From: Manihot esculenta
Taxonomy: Eukaryota > Streptophyta > Magnoliopsida > Malpighiales > Euphorbiaceae
Direction of reading: 5' to 3'
Assembly: GCF_001659605.2 (NCBI RefSeq)
Contig: NC_035175.2
Span: 30,847,705-30,911,704, forward strand
DNA: 64,000 nucleotides
This document shows positions 46,020 through 58,903 of the stretch, piece after piece. The stretch's first letter is position 1; each line of letters starts with the position of its first letter. The notes under the pieces are model-generated. The model saw only the letters and a program-made list of their open reading frames with translations, made no database searches and was not told where the DNA came from. A program made the position numbers and the translations under genes.

Positions 46020-47136
46020 GCCAAAGGTCGGCGGAAAAGATAAGATTTTCTTTTCCTTCCCACTCACAGAGGTGAGACCATGATCTTCCTTGGGTGATCT
46101 TCATATTTTCTTCAAATCTTTCAAGGTTTGATAAGATTTCTTGGTATCTTGAAGGTTTTGAGCAAAAATAGCAAAGTTTGGAAGCTTGGAGCTTTGGGAG
46201 CAAGTTTCTCCATATCTCCACGTTGGGATCACACATCCTCTAGTTCTTCAAGAGGTAAGTGTAGATCCATGGCTTCTAACACGTTTTCTAAAGGTTTGAT
46301 GGAGTTTTTATGGGTAGAAATGCATGAGTAGGTTTAGTAGGTTTTATGTGATTTTTGTGCAAAGCATGCTAGGTGTTGTGTGAATGTTGTAGCTTTGGGG
46401 TTTTAAGTTAGTTTTGGACCCCTTTGTGCATGTACACAAGTATATGCTAGTTGTGTTTTGTTTGATGCATGTTTGAGTGAGTTTTGGGTGGAGTTTGCAT
46501 GAAGCAGGGTTGGGTTCTGCCTTACTGGAGAACCCAGTTTCGGCCGCTGAAGGAAGGTTCGGCCTCCGAAAGTGGTAAGGAGGTAGTTTCGGCTGCCAAA
46601 CCTTGCCTCCGAAAGTTTAGACTTTCGGCTCTGGAGGGAAGGTTCGGCCGCCGAAAGTGCCGCCGAAGGTTGAGTTTCGTCTCTGGACGAGACTTTCGGC
46701 TGCCGAAGGTGCCGCCGAAAATACCCGACTTTCGTCTCTGGAGGGGAGTTTCGGCCGCCGAACCTGCCGCCAAAAGTGCCCTGTCCAGCCTTCTTTTGCA
46801 TGTTTTATGTGATAGTTTTAGGATATTTTAAAGGGGTTTTGGGGAGTTTTATAGAGATGTTCTTGAGCTAGTTTGGTCCCTCATTTGAGTCCATCTGTGT
46901 AGGCATAGACCAGAGGAACCAAAGAGATCAGCAGTGACCACTGCTTCTGAGTCAGTGCAGAGTCAGCCAGAGGTGAGTGGAACTGAACTTAACTGTTTTA
47001 ATTGAAAGATTAAATGCTTTTAGCATATATCATGCACCATGACAATGCTATAGGTTGATTGCATTAGTTCACGAATATGTTGCATTGCATTCTATTGTTG
47101 TTGGTGCGGGTGAATGATGAATGATCCACTAGTCCC

Positions 47137-47320
47137 TGAGGAAGTCCAGGAGCCTTTAACTACGCCCTGGCAGGTATAGGAAGTCCAAGAGCCTTTGACT
47201 ACGCCCTGGCAGGTATAGGAAGTCCAGGAGCCTTTGACTACGCCCTGGCACAACGGTAAGTTATGTTATGTGATGGTCTATGAGGAAAACCAGGAGCCTA
47301 CCTCTACGCCCTGGTAACGG
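47137..47320 (+). repeat. Hairpin-type minisatellite in LTR G
   Basis: Three near-perfect units of about 39 bases (GGAAGTCCAGGAGCC, TTTGACTACG, CCCTGGCAGGTATA) and one diverged unit. CCAGG/CCTGG arms are present in each. Confidence 0.8.
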
Positions 47321-47525
47321 TATAGTATGTTGGGACTAGCGGTGACATGTTCACCTGAGTTTATGTGAATTGTCTGTGATGTGATGCATTTCATATGAGC
47401 ATGTTTTATAACATGTTTTTGTATCTGTTCTACTCACTGGGCTATAGTAGCTCACCCCACTCTCTTAACCCCAGTCTTGCAGGTACAGTGTACAGAGTCA
47501 AGAAAAGTCAGAAGAGTACAGGAAG

Positions 47526-47918
47526 TGTAACAGCCCGGAAACTGAACTGCTACCGGCACTAGGATCCAGATCGACTTAAGGTCGCCAGGACCCATAGTAA
47601 GCCTGCTATATTGTCTGTGTACCTGTGAAAACCCATACATGATCATACATTTTCTGTAAACATTAAAACTTTTCTCTGTTCCAAGGCTTAACCTGTGCAT
47701 ACTCTATCTCTGTACTGTAAAACCCTTGCTAGAGCTCTCATCTTTGCTCTAGACGGGCCATACTCATATAATGTTAAGCCTGGTTTTTCATACATATACA
47801 ATAAAATCATTTTCATAAAACAGATCATGTATAAATAAAAGGAGTTATTACAAATGGTCAAGCATCATTCTATATATCTATACAACATACTATCTTTTTA
47901 CAATTACATGTCCACACT
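47526..47918 (-). repeat. 3' LTR fragment of H
   Basis: Matches the first 390 bases (+ strand order) of H's 5' LTR (51114-51506), then breaks into RT sequence at CCACACTA. It has several differences from the 5' LTR copy, including ACTGAACTGC against ACCGAACTGC. Confidence 0.85.
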
Positions 47919-50857
47919 AACTTCTGGTTCTTTCTGGTCAGTCTGGTCATAGGAGCAGCTATCCTTGAGAAGTCCTAAACGAACCTCCTATAATAGCCTG
48001 CCAAACCCAGAAACCTCTTGATCTCTGTTACTGTAGTGGGTGTAGGCCAGTTGGCTACTGCCTCTACTTTCTTGGGGTCTACTGCTATACCTTCATCTGA
48101 TACTACATGACCCAAGAAAGAAATGCTCCTCAGCTAGAACTCGCACTTGGAGAACTTAGCATACAGCCCATGCTCTCTCAAGGTCTGTAAGACTATCTTC
48201 AGATGTTGGGCATGCTCTTCTGCATTCCTGGAGTACACTAAAATATCATCTATGAAGACGATCACAAAGTGATCCAGGTACTCTTTGAAAACCCTGTTCA
48301 TGAGATCCATAAATGCTGCAGGGGTGTTAGTCAACCCAAACGGCATTACTAGGAACTCATAATGCCCATATCTGGTCCTGAAAGCAGTCTTTGGTACATC
48401 CTCTTCCCTGATCTTCAACTGGTGGTATCCGGATCTCTGATCTATCTTAGAGAAACATCCTGCTCCCGCTAGCTGGTCGAATAGATCATCGATCCTGGGT
48501 AAAGGATACTTGTTCTTGGTAGTGACTTTGTTCAATTGCCTGTAGTCGATACAAAGTCTAAGAGATCCATCCTTCTTCCTGACAAATAACACTGGAGCAC
48601 CCCAAGGTGAGGTACTCGAACGGATGAAACTCTTGTCTACCAACTCCTGTAACTGCTCCTTCAGCTCTCTCAACTCTGCTGGCGCCATCCTGTAGGGAGG
48701 AATAGAGATCGGTCGTGTACCAGGCAACAACTCTATCTCGAACTCTATTTCCCTATCAGGTGGTAGACCTGGAAGCTCTTCAGGAAACACATCTGGGAAC
48801 TCTCTAACAACTGGTACTGAGGACGGTTCCCTAACCTGACTGTTTAACTCTCTTACATGAGCTAGGAACCCCTGACAACCCCTCTTCAACAATCTACGTG
48901 CCTGAAGGGCTGATATCATACCTCTAGGTGTCCCCCTTCTGTCTCCACTGAAGACACACTCTGACCCATCCTGGTCTCTAAAACTGACTACCTTGTCTCT
49001 GCAATTCAAGGTAGCATTATATGTAGATAACCAATCCATCCCTAGAATGACATCAAAATCTATCAACTCTAGAACCACGAGGTCAGCTGGAAGGTATCTA
49101 CCCTCTATGCATACTGGACTGAACCGACAGACTGACTCTGCCAATGATGGGTCACATTTAGGTCCACTGACCCAAAGAGGACACTCTAACTCGGAAACTA
49201 TCAAGCCCAATCTCTCTGCGGCTCTAGAAGCAATAAAAGAGTGAGAAGCACCGGGGTCCATCAAAGCATACACCTCTGAACACCCAATGATGAGATTACC
49301 TGACACCACTATGTTCGAAGTGTCCGCCTCTTGCTGAGTCATGGTGAAAATCCGTGCTGGGGCTGACGGACCTACACCTCGGGAACCCATCCCTGATGAA
49401 GAGGCTGACCCTCTTCCTCTTCCTCTGCCACTGCTCTGAGGTACGGCTGAAGCTGCTGGCTGTGCTACACTGCCTGAGGTCATCTGCTGGGACGATGCCA
49501 TTACTGCTGCCTGAGGACATTCTCGTGCAATATGTCCCTCCTGCCCACATCTATAGCAGGCTGTAGATCCCAGCCGACAAACTCCCCCATGAGATCTTCC
49601 ACATTTTCTACACACTGTACTTCCTGTGCCAGAACTGGAGCCGCTACCCATTCCCAGACCAGATCTGATTCTGCTCCAGAACTTTCCTCTCTTAGACTTG
49701 AACTTTTCTCCTTTCTTGCTGCCAGAAACTGCTGTACTGGGGGCCTTAGAACCCGAAGACTGTGCCACCTGTTGCTTCACTGCTCCCTGTATGATGGCAC
49801 TCGCCTCCATCTTTCTGGCTGCGTCCACAATAGAGTGGAAACTTTCTTTTTCTGCTGGAAGAATCAAGGAGAAATACCTGGGATGGAGCCTTGTGGCATA
49901 TCTCCTTGCCTTCTTCTGGTCAGTGTCATACGTCTGACCCACAAACGGTAACAATTCTAGGAACTTATCTGTATATTCATCAACGCTCATCTCCTCTGTT
50001 TGTCTCAACTGTTTGAACTCTACAACTTTCCTCTCCCTGGAACTGTCAGGAAAAGCCCACCCAGCAAACGCATTGGCGAACTCTTCCCATGTCATACTGT
50101 CTATTATGGGGTCCACATAATTCTTGAACCATTCTCTTGCTTTCTTGCACTTTAACGTGAACCCTACCATCTCAATGGATCTGGTATCATCTGCTCCCAG
50201 CTCACTTGTTATCATTCTGACTGCACTGAGATACTCAAAGGGATCATCTCCCGTATTGAATTTAGGAGCATCCAGTTTCAAGTACTCTGTCATCTTCACT
50301 TTACTTCCCCCTGAAGAACTAGGTTGTTGTGCTTCAACAACAGGGGCTACTGGTTCTGGTGGTGGAGGTGGAGGTACTGTTTCTCTGGGTTCTGATTGTG
50401 CTGGACTTGGATGAAAAGATGGGGGTGGATATATGTGATATGGTGGATAAAAGGATGGATAAGGCATGTAGGGCATATAGGGTGGATATGAGGCAAAGCT
50501 AGAGTAATCTGACATACCTCCCATCGGATACCCTAGGCCCTGTGGGAAGGGTGGATAGCCAAACCCCGAGGCCTGTGCACCTCCCTAAGACTCCCCCACA
50601 CCTTCTTCAGACCTTCCTATACCCATACTTTCATCTCTGTTCTGGTCAACATCCATAGCATCTCTCTCTTCCTCTGACCTTCCTCCTCTATCTATTCCTC
50701 TTCTGCTCTCATCAAAAGACCTTCTAGGGTCTCGTGATGTTCCCTCCCTGCTTGACCTGTGAGATCTTGCCCTTGGCAATGCAGGAGGATGAGCAGCTGT
50801 ACCCTCACTTTCTGGTGGGACTCCAGTCAATCTCGCGGATCGACGAGTTCCTCGCAT
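47919..50857 (-). pseudogene. gag-pol: gag-protease-RT of H (single frame, three TAG stops)
   Basis: Start at 50855-50857 (MRGTRRSARL). One frame runs through gag, nucleocapsid, protease and RT, so no programmed gag/pol shift is needed. From the Met at 50524: capsid about residues 78-245, zinc knuckle [14 protein letters not shown] at 323-336, protease DPGASHSF at 423-430, RT from about 600, FIDD at 757-760. One RT motif residue is odd (KIDQRSGY where KIDLRSGY is usual). TAG stops are at 50585-50587 (Q expected), 48134-48136 (W expected) and 47975-47977 (Q expected). The 796 codons between the first two are open, the longest coding stretch in the window. RNase H and integrase are deleted. Confidence 0.93.
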
Positions 50858-51098
50858 CTTAACTCTCTGAAAAACAGCACATCACATAGCACATCAGCAA
50901 CATATAGTCCATGTGGAAGCACATGAACTCAAGCATACATATAATATAATGCACATGCATGAATCATGGCATTTCACATCATCATATAGACAGGACTGAC
51001 ATCCTATCCTAGTGGACATGTTTTCCTATTATGCTTGACCAACTGTGACCTCTATGAGCCCGACTCTCTCTACATAGGTCCGACCATATGAACCTAGG

Positions 51099-51110
51099 GC
51101 TCTGATACCA
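51099..51110 (-). other. Primer binding site of H (tRNA-iMet)
   Basis: TGGTATCAGAGC on the minus strand, three bases inside the 5' LTR. Confidence 0.92.
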
Positions 51111-51113
51111 ATC

Positions 51114-53262
51114 TGTAACAGCCCGGAAACCGAACTGCTATCGGCACTAGGATCCAGATCGACTTAAGGTCGCCGGGACCCGTAGTAAGCCTGCTATACT
51201 GTCTGTGTACCTGTGAAAACCCATACATGATCATACATTTTCTGTAAACATTAAAACTTTTCTCTGTTCCTAGGCTTAACCTGTGCATACTCTATCTCTG
51301 TACTGTAAAACCCTTGCTAGAGCTCTCATCTTTGCTCTAGACGGGCCATACTCATATAATGTTAAGCCTGGTTTTTCATACATATACAATAAAATCATTT
51401 TCATAAAACAGATCATGTATAAATAAAAGGAGTTATTACAAATGGTCAAGCATCATTCTATACATCTATACAACATACTATCTCTTTACAATTACATGTC
51501 CACACTAGCTATTACATAACTCTTCTTTTTCCATGCCCTGCTAGACTCTCTGAACTCTGAACCTGCAAAACTGGGGTTAGGGGAGAGGGGTGAGCTATAC
51601 TAGCCCAGTGAGTAGAACATATAAAACATGTTAATAAAACATGATCTCATGGAATGCATCACATCACAAGTAATCATCTTCCGGACGGACTGAAACAAAA
51701 CTCCCTTCTCTGTGCCCGGCCCACAATGGAGCTCCTCAAGTCTTTATAATCATGCAGTGCCCGGCCCTTCGGGCTCCTCAGGACTTTATAAACATGCAAT
51801 GCCCGGCCCTTCGGGCTCCTCAGGACTTGATAATTGCCCGGCCCTCAAAGGGGCTCCTCAGGTCTTTATAAAGAGAAGGGCTAATGAATCTACTCTGTGT
51901 CCGTCCGCACATACAATTAATTATGCAATGCACATCTTAGTGAGTTCTAAGGCAATCACCCTATTATATATCATGATGCATGGCACATGCTAAAACATTT
52001 ACTTTCTCATATTAAAATGAATTTAAGTTCAGTTCCACTCACCTCTGGCTGACTCTGTACTGACTTTGCAGGTTCTGAAGCAGTACTCACTGCTGACTTC
52101 CCTGATTCCTCTGGTCCATTCCTACACAGATGGACTCAAATGAGGGACCAAACTAACTCAAGAACAACTCTATAAAACTCCCCAAAAGCCCTCTAAAAGA
52201 TCCTAAAACAATCACATAAAACATGCAAAAGAAGGCTGGACAGGGCACTTTCGGCGGCAGGTTCGGCGGCCGAAACCCCCCTCCAGAGACGAAACTCATG
52301 CATGTTCGGCGGCACCTTCGGCGGCCGAAAGTCTCATCCAGAGACGAAACTCAAACCTTCGGCGGCACTTTCGGCGGCCGAACCTTGCCTCCAGAGACGA
52401 AAGTCCAAATTTTCGGGGGCAAGCTTTCGCAGCCGAAACTGTCTCCACAAGGGGTTCGGCGGCCGAACCTGGTTTTGCCCGTTGGGCAGAACCCTGCTCT
52501 ATTTCTTGCAAAACTCCTGCAATCCTTCCCTCAACATGCACACACAACTCCTAAACAAGCATATACATATGTACATGCACAAAGGGGTCTAAAACTATCC
52601 TAAAACCCCATCAAACATAACAAACAACACATATACACACTTATGCATAAAAAATCATCAAAACTCTCCACAAAACCTAATCATGCATACTACCCATAAA
52701 ACTTCCATAAAACCTTCAAAAATCAAGAAAGGAAGTTCAGGATCTTCACTTACCTCTTCCAAACAAAGAAATAAACGATCCTAACGTGGAGATATGGGAA
52801 AATCCTCTCTCAAAATCTCCAAGCTTCCAAACTTGCTCTTTTTGCTCAAAAACTTCAAAACCACATATAAATCCATCAAAATCATGAAAGATTTGAGAAA
52901 ACACATAAATCATCCAAGGAGAATCATGGTCTCACCTAAGTCAGGAGAAATGGAAAGCAAACTTATCCATTTGACCGACCTAGGGCCTTTTATAGTTGGC
53001 TGGCCAGACCAACTACGGCGGCCGAAGGAGAACCCGAATGCCATGCAAGTTCCGCGGCCGAAAGTCACCTTCGGCGGCCGAACCTGGCAAATCCTCCTTG
53101 ACTCTTTTCTTTCAAAAACTCATTTTCCTTTAACACTTTAAATCATTAAAACCTTCTTAAAACACTTTAAAAACATACCTACTACCCTTCTAGAGAATTT
53201 CGACACCCGAGATTCCACCGGACTACAGGAATTCCGGTGCCAGACTCTAGCTGGGTATTACA
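51114..53262 (-). repeat. 5' LTR of Tekay element H
   Basis: 2,149 bp, TGTAACAGCCCGG to CTGGGTATTACA. The minisatellite at 51705-51890 has units with TGCCCGGCCC ... GGGCTCCTCAGG, similar to S1 and unlike D or G. Near-palindromes lie at 52247-52470 and 53017-53083. Confidence 0.92.
52987..52994 (-). promoter_or_regulatory. TATA box of H's 5' LTR
   Basis: TATAAAAG on the minus strand, preceded by GGCCAGCCAAC. Confidence 0.65.
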
Positions 53263-53688
53263 GGAAGAGTTTGTAATAGCATAGAGTGGACATGTAAATA
53301 TTGAAAGAGATGTATTAGAACAGTAAGAATGATGTATAGTATTGTGCTTGACCTAGTTGTATGTTAATCCCTTTTGTATACATGGTCTGTTTATGTATAT
53401 GTCTTATGATTGAGTATGAGAAACCAGGCTTAACATATACTGTGTGGACCCAACTAGAGCTTTGATGAGTGCTCTGGTCAGGGGGTCTGTGCACAAGATT
53501 CAGAGATAGTGCATGCACAGGTTGAGTCATGGAACAAAGCAAAATTTTTATAGAGAATGTATGATCATGTATGGGATTTTTTACAGGTATGCAGAGAGTA
53601 TAGGAGGCTTGCTACGGGTCCCGGCGGCCTTAAGCCGATCTGGATCCTAGCGCCGGTAGCGGTCCGGATTTCGGGTCGTTACAGGTTC

Positions 53689-55219
53689 TGTTTGACCAGT
53701 TTGTTTGGACAAACAGTTTTTTTGTTGTTTTTCTTCAGCAGCTTGTCTTTGCACTAGTGAACTTCCATCATCAGCCTCGACATCCTGAAACTCTTTCCCA
53801 CTTCTTAACATGATAGCACTTACATTTTGCCTGGGATTAGCCTTGGTTTGGGAAGGTAACTTCCCTTGAGATTCAAGCTTGCTCACTGAGATGGCTATTT
53901 GACTCATTTGTTGTTGAAGGCTTTGCACAGAATTTGTCAATGACTTCATCATCTCCTCAAGGTGCATATTGGAACTTGGAGGTGCTGCTTGGGCTGGATT
54001 CCTTTGATAGTTTTGGTAGTTGTTAGCCCTAGCATAGCTGAAGTTTGGATGGTCCCTCCAACCTGGATTGTAGGTATTAGAGTAGGGATCATGTATGGGC
54101 TGGCCATTGAATCCTCCAATTGCACTTACTTGCTAGTCATCCTCTTGAAGTGTAGGACATTGGTCAGTTGGGTCTCCTACATGTGCACATATCCCACATG
54201 GTCTAATTTGCTGAAGTTGTTGAGCTTGACCTATGACAAGACTTTTCACAGCAGAGGTTAGTTCAAAAATTTGAGAAGTGAGAACAGATGTACGTACCTC
54301 ATTGACTCCTCTTTGCAGCTGCTTTTCCTCTCCATATTGTCTAGATGCTACTGCAAGTCTTGCAATCAACTCTCTAATTGCTTGAGGTGTGCTATCCTCA
54401 ATTGAACCTCCACATGCTACATCAATGAATTTCCTTTCGGATGGTAGCAAACATCCATAGAAGAATTCTATGAGTGATTTATCTGAAATGTCATGTTGAG
54501 GACAACCTGTACACAATCTCTTAAATCTTTCTGCAATAATCATACAAATCTTCAGTTTCTTTTTGCTTAATACCACTTATCTCTCTTCTTATGCCTATGG
54601 CTTTAGAAGTTGGAAAATATTTGTTCAGAAAAGCTCTTACCACACCATCCCAAGAAGTGATTGATCCAGGTGGTAAGTAAAAGAACCAATCTTTGGCATA
54701 ATCATCAAGTGAGAATGGGAATGCTCTCAGTTTAACATGCTCTTCAGTTATGCCTTGCGGCCTCATGGATGAACATACAATGTGAAATTCTTTCAAGTGC
54801 TTATGTGGATTTTCATTCTTCAAACCTCTAAATTTAGGTAGTAGATGTATCAAACCTGTTTTGAGCTCAAAAGGGACTATCAAAGGCGGATAGGTGATGC
54901 AAAGAGGTACTTGATCACCTATAGGGGCTACCAACTCTCTCAGTGTTCTTTCTCTTAACATTAGTGGCCTCATTGCTAGATTTTCTTGTATTAATTCATC
55001 ATGGACAACAGGTTCAGCATGGGCAGCAGGTTGTGCATTGACTTCAGCCATCTCTGCGGCTGTTTGGTGAAGTTTAGAAGGTTCTGAATCAGTTCCTGCG
55101 ATTGCCGGTTCCTTGAGGACAGATTCTGGTTTGGTGGTGACTTGCTTCCCAAGTCGCCTGATTGTACACTCAATTTCTGGATCGTAAGGTAGAGTTTCCT
55201 TGCGTCCAGTCCTGGTCAT
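53689..55219 (-). pseudogene. gag: Athila gag of F
   Basis: Start at 55217-55219 (MTRTGRKETLPYDPEIEC), about 30 bases inside the PBS. The N-terminal 230 residues include the matrix/capsid block (TLRELVAPIGDQVPLCITYPP, LLPKFRGLKNENPHKHLKEF, AFPFSLDDYAKDWFFYLP). A frameshift near 54550 moves to another frame: LIEFFYGCLLPSERKFID and a CGICAHVGDPTDQCP zinc knuckle. A TAG at 54133-54135 (Q in B's copy) follows, then a coiled-coil-like stretch (VQSLQQQMSQIAISVSKLESQ). The frame runs on toward protease but is cut at 53688 by G. Confidence 0.88.
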
Positions 55220-55247
55220 GAAAGAAAAATAAATTAGTTAAATCAAC

Positions 55248-55265
55248 TCCCCGGCAACGGCATCA
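55248..55265 (-). other. Primer binding site of Athila F (tRNA-Asp type)
   Basis: The minus strand reads TGATGCCGTTGCCGGGGA; two transitions separate it from the usual TGGCGCCGTTGCCGGGGA. Confidence 0.8.
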
Positions 55266-56035
55266 ATTTTTTACTGTGCAGTTGTCGAAGCCGGTAAAAA
55301 ATAACTTTTTTGGTTATCAACTATTTTACAACTGCAGATAGTGGCAAAAGGATCGAATCCATAGGGAATTGATACTTACATATTTTCCTTATCAAGACCA
55401 AGTAAATAAACTGAAAGTAAAATAAAAGGGTGGGTTTTGAGATTGATGAATTAAACTAATACTGAAAGCAATAAAGTAAAGCAAATAATAAAAGTAAAGA
55501 AGATTCAAATATGAGAAAAGCTCTAGTTGAACAATTGGATCCACTTCAGTTGTTGGGATTGATCATTGACACTTACGTTCCTTTATTTGATTCAATAAAT
55601 TAGTTATGGAGGTGAAAGACGCTTCTCACCACCATATCCCTCCTTAAGCATAGATTAACTAGGGAACGTCCTCTAATTAATTACTAATCAACAAGTTGCC
55701 AAGGAACATCCTTAGGCCTTTGGCATCTAACAACTGTCAATTGCATTAAGAAATAGAGAGACCTAATTCTAGCTACCCAAACGTATGGTGATATTGCTAG
55801 ATCATGCAATTTTCTTAGTTTTTACACCAAGAGTTACTTGTGTTTGAATAATCCAAGCAATTACGAACTTAAAACTTTCCAAACTAACAAATTATCACTT
55901 TGCAATCAAGAATCAATGGGTCCTATTGATCTAAACAACAAAGCAACAATGGAATTAAGCATGAAATTGTATAAATATTGATAAACAAAAGATAAACATA
56001 ATATGTTCAGATCTCCCAATCCATAAAATAACTAA

Positions 56036-58251
56036 TGTAACGACCCGAAAATCGGATCGCTACCGGCGCTAGGATCCGGGTCGACTTAAGGCCGCCGGGA
56101 CCCGTAGCAAGCCTGACATAAGACCTGTAAACCTGTATAATCCCATACATGATCAACAATAAGCATAAAAATTAAAACTTTCCTTTGCATACTCATCAAC
56201 CAAACTCAACCTGTGCATAAACGTTTACATAATCTTGATCCCTCTGTGGGATCTCATCTGTGCCCTCAATGGGTAACATACATCTGTTGAGCTGGTTTAC
56301 ATAAACATCAACAAAATCTCTAAGATCATGTATAAAAGGGAAACAACAATCTATGGTCAAGCACATACTAACATCCATAAAACTCATTACATAACTATAC
56401 TGTGTTTTAACATTACAATTTGATCATGTCCATTTCTAGCTATTACATAAGCATGACTTCATCACTCTAACCGAACTCCCGCACTATATCCTGTACCTGT
56501 AAGCCTGGGGAAAAAGGGAGAGGGGTGAGCTAAAAGCCCAGTGAGTAGAGCTAGTAAAACACATTAACACTATGCTCAAATGGAATGCATCATAACACAA
56601 ACAAATCACCTAAGGGTTGGGTGAACTCGTCACCAAATAGTCCAAGTTAACTCTGTGCCAGGCCTGTAGAATGGGGCCTGGTCTTCCTGTCATATCATAC
56701 ATTACTTACCATTTTCCCAGGGCCTCCTCTGGGCTCCTGGTCTTCGAGTTCCATAACCGTACCTTACTCTGTGCCAGGCCTGTAGACTGGGGCCTGGACT
56801 TGCTTACTCTGTGCCAGGCCGTAGCATGGGGTCCTGGTCTTCCTGTCTTGGACTAATTGGATCATCCAACATTCACCCACATCAACAGCAATTTATGCAA
56901 TGCGGCATATTCGTGAAAACTAATGCAATCATCCTACTGCATAATCATGATGCATGAAACATGGTAAAGCATTTTATTTAAAAGATTCAGTTTAGTTCCA
57001 CTCACCTCTGGCTGACTCTGACAACACCGCAGCTGAACTCACTGCTGGGGTCCTCGGTTCCTCGGGTCCGAACCTACACAGGTGGACTCAAATGAGGGAC
57101 CAAACATACCTGAACATAACTATAAACTACTCCCCAAAAACCCCCTAAAACATCCTGAAAACATCACAGAAAACATGCATGAAATGGCTGGACAGGGCAC
57201 TTTCGGCGGCACCTTCGGCGGCCGAAAGTCCTGGACAGAGACGAAACTCAGCTAGGTTCGGCGGCACCTTCGGCGGCCGAAAGTGCCAGACAGAGACGAA
57301 AGTCTCTTTTCGGGGGCACCTTCGGCAGCCGAATGCTGCCTCCACAAGAGGGGTTCGGCGGCCGAAACTTCCTTCGGCTGCCGAACCTGGTTTCTGCCAA
57401 ACGGGCAGAAACTTGGTTCACATGAACCTCCTGCCTCCCAAACCCACAAATCATGCATAAACTTCAACCAAAACATGCATACAAGTTCCTAGGGGTCTCA
57501 AAACATACATATACCCCATCTACAACATTCCAATCACACACAAACAAGCTACATTGTTCAAAACATCAATATATATACCCATAACATCAACATATAACCT
57601 AACATGCATTTTACCCCTTAAAACTTCATAAAACTTGTTTAAATCATACATTGAGCTTAAGATCGGCTCTTACCTCTTGAAGATCGAGGGTTGAGGAGAT
57701 CTAAACTTGGAGATGGGAGAAGTTCCAACTTTTGGTCTCCAAGCTCCAAAACTCGTTCTAAGCTCAAAGATCTTCAAAAACAAAGTTATAAACTTGTAAC
57801 GATCATGGAAAAAGGAAGGAAATACTCAAGATAGGGAAAGGATGGCGGAAATGCTCACCTTGGCCGAAATGGGGAGAAAAAGCTCGTCCATTTTCGGCTA
57901 AGGGACCCTTTTATAGTGGCTGGCCAGACCACGTTCGGGGGCCGAATGTGCCTCCGCATCCATGCAATGTTCGGCGGCCGAACCTGAACTTCCCTAACTC
58001 ATGCTTTCGGGGGCCTAACGTGCCTCCAAAACGCATGCATGTTCGGCGGCCGAACTTGACTTTCGGCGGCCGAACCTGGGTTTTCCTTCAAGGACTTTTC
58101 ATGCAAAAACTCATTTAATTTCTTACTTAAAATTATAAAACACCTTAAAACATTTTTATAAAACATGATTCTACCTTTCTAGAGGTCTCCGACATCCGAG
58201 ATTCCACCGGACGGTAGGAATTCCGATACCGGAGTCTAGCCGGGTATTACA
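56036..58251 (-). mobile_element. Solo LTR M, Tekay family
   Basis: 2,216 bp, TGTAACGACCCG to GCCGGGTATTACA, with TSD ACTAA (56031-56035 and 58252-58256). Its minisatellite (56650-56840, TGTGCCAGGCCTGTAGA ... GGGGCCTGG) and near-palindromes (57197-57390, 57934-58078) are closest to those of S2, which is on the other strand. Confidence 0.94.
57908..57915 (-). promoter_or_regulatory. TATA box of solo LTR M
   Basis: TATAAAAG on the minus strand after GGCCAGCCAC. Confidence 0.65.
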
Positions 58252-58903
58252 ACTAAAGTTTCACTTAATCTTCAACTAGAAAAAGAGGTTTCAGCCACTC
58301 ATGGCTGAAACAATACAAAAAATAAAAGAAAGAGAAGAAGAAGAAGAAGTGGCTGGAGGCTTGGAGAAGAAGGGCGTCTTGCAATCCGAATGGGAGAGAA
58401 GAAGGGAAGAGTGTGCGGCTTGCTTTGTGATCCTTTTATAGGTCAAAGGCATTGCCCTAGGCTTCCTTGAGAAGGTTTTTGAATTTTGAATTTTGAATGT
58501 CCTCTTTTGAATTTTGAATTTTGAATTTTGAATTCTTGGAAGGCAAGTGCATCTTCTTGAGATTTGGCTTCCTGAATAGGCTGAATTGAATGCTGAGGTG
58601 TCTTTACATTTTTAATAAGGGAAAGACTTCTTGAAGATTTGAAATATGAAATTTGAATTTCAAATTACTCTGCTGGCTGTACTTTCCTTATTTATCTTCA
58701 CTTCAGCTACAACTTGGTTTGGGCAAACAATGCTTGTTCTTCTTTATCCTCTTTTAGGCAGTTTTAAGAGCATTTTCACCAAATTACCTCTTTATACCGT
58801 TTTCTGCAAAATAAGATCAAAACCATAGAATTAGGCAGAAAATGTGTAAATTAACATTAATAACAACATGATAAATGGGTCTAAATTTGGTTTGATCAGC
58901 AGG

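Larger units (their letters stand above)
47526..53262 (-). mobile_element. Tekay element H, deletion derivative nested in G
   Basis: 5.7-kb minus-strand element with TSD GGAAG (47521-47525 and 53263-53267). It has a full 5' LTR, PBS, gag, protease and RT, but RT runs directly into a 393-bp fragment of the 3' LTR at about 47919. That junction removes part of RT/RNase H, all of integrase, the polypurine tract and most of the 3' LTR. The outer LTR end is intact, so the deletion followed insertion. Confidence 0.92.
45744..53683 (+). mobile_element. Solo LTR G, Tekay family, carrying element H
   Basis: Starts TGTAATACCCGACTAG and ends TTCGGGTCGTTACA, with TSD GGTTC (45739-45743 and 53684-53688). 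Without H and one GGAAG copy it measures 2,198 bp. It has near-palindromes at 45922-45992 and 46540-46785, and a minisatellite at 47137-47320 with three close copies of GGAAGTCCAGGAGCC ... CGCCCTGGCA. Confidence 0.93.
42290..58898 (-). mobile_element. Athila-type retrotransposon F with nested insertions
   Basis: A two-LTR minus-strand element with TSD GCAGG (42285-42289 and 58899-58903). The 3' LTR is 42290-43660 and the 5' LTR is 55271-58898, enlarged by M. The internal region holds gag and protease, then only scraps before the 3' end; RT, RNase H and most of integrase are absent. Solo LTR G (with H inside) splits it between gag and protease. Non-autonomous deletion derivative. Confidence 0.93.
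55271..58898 (-). repeat. 5' LTR of Athila F, interrupted by M
   Basis: The inner edge is TTACTGTGCAG where the 3' LTR has TGACTGTGCGG, so the terminal TG is mutated. The outer edge is TTTGATCA. About 1,407 bp remain after removing M and one TSD copy. It carries GGAACRTCC pairs near 55663 and 55702. Confidence 0.88.

Noticed and set aside
47919..50857. H's long gag-pol frame as an active element or a domesticated gene.
   Set aside because: It has in-frame stops, lacks RNase H and integrase, and lies between LTRs with a TSD; it is an ordinary broken copy.
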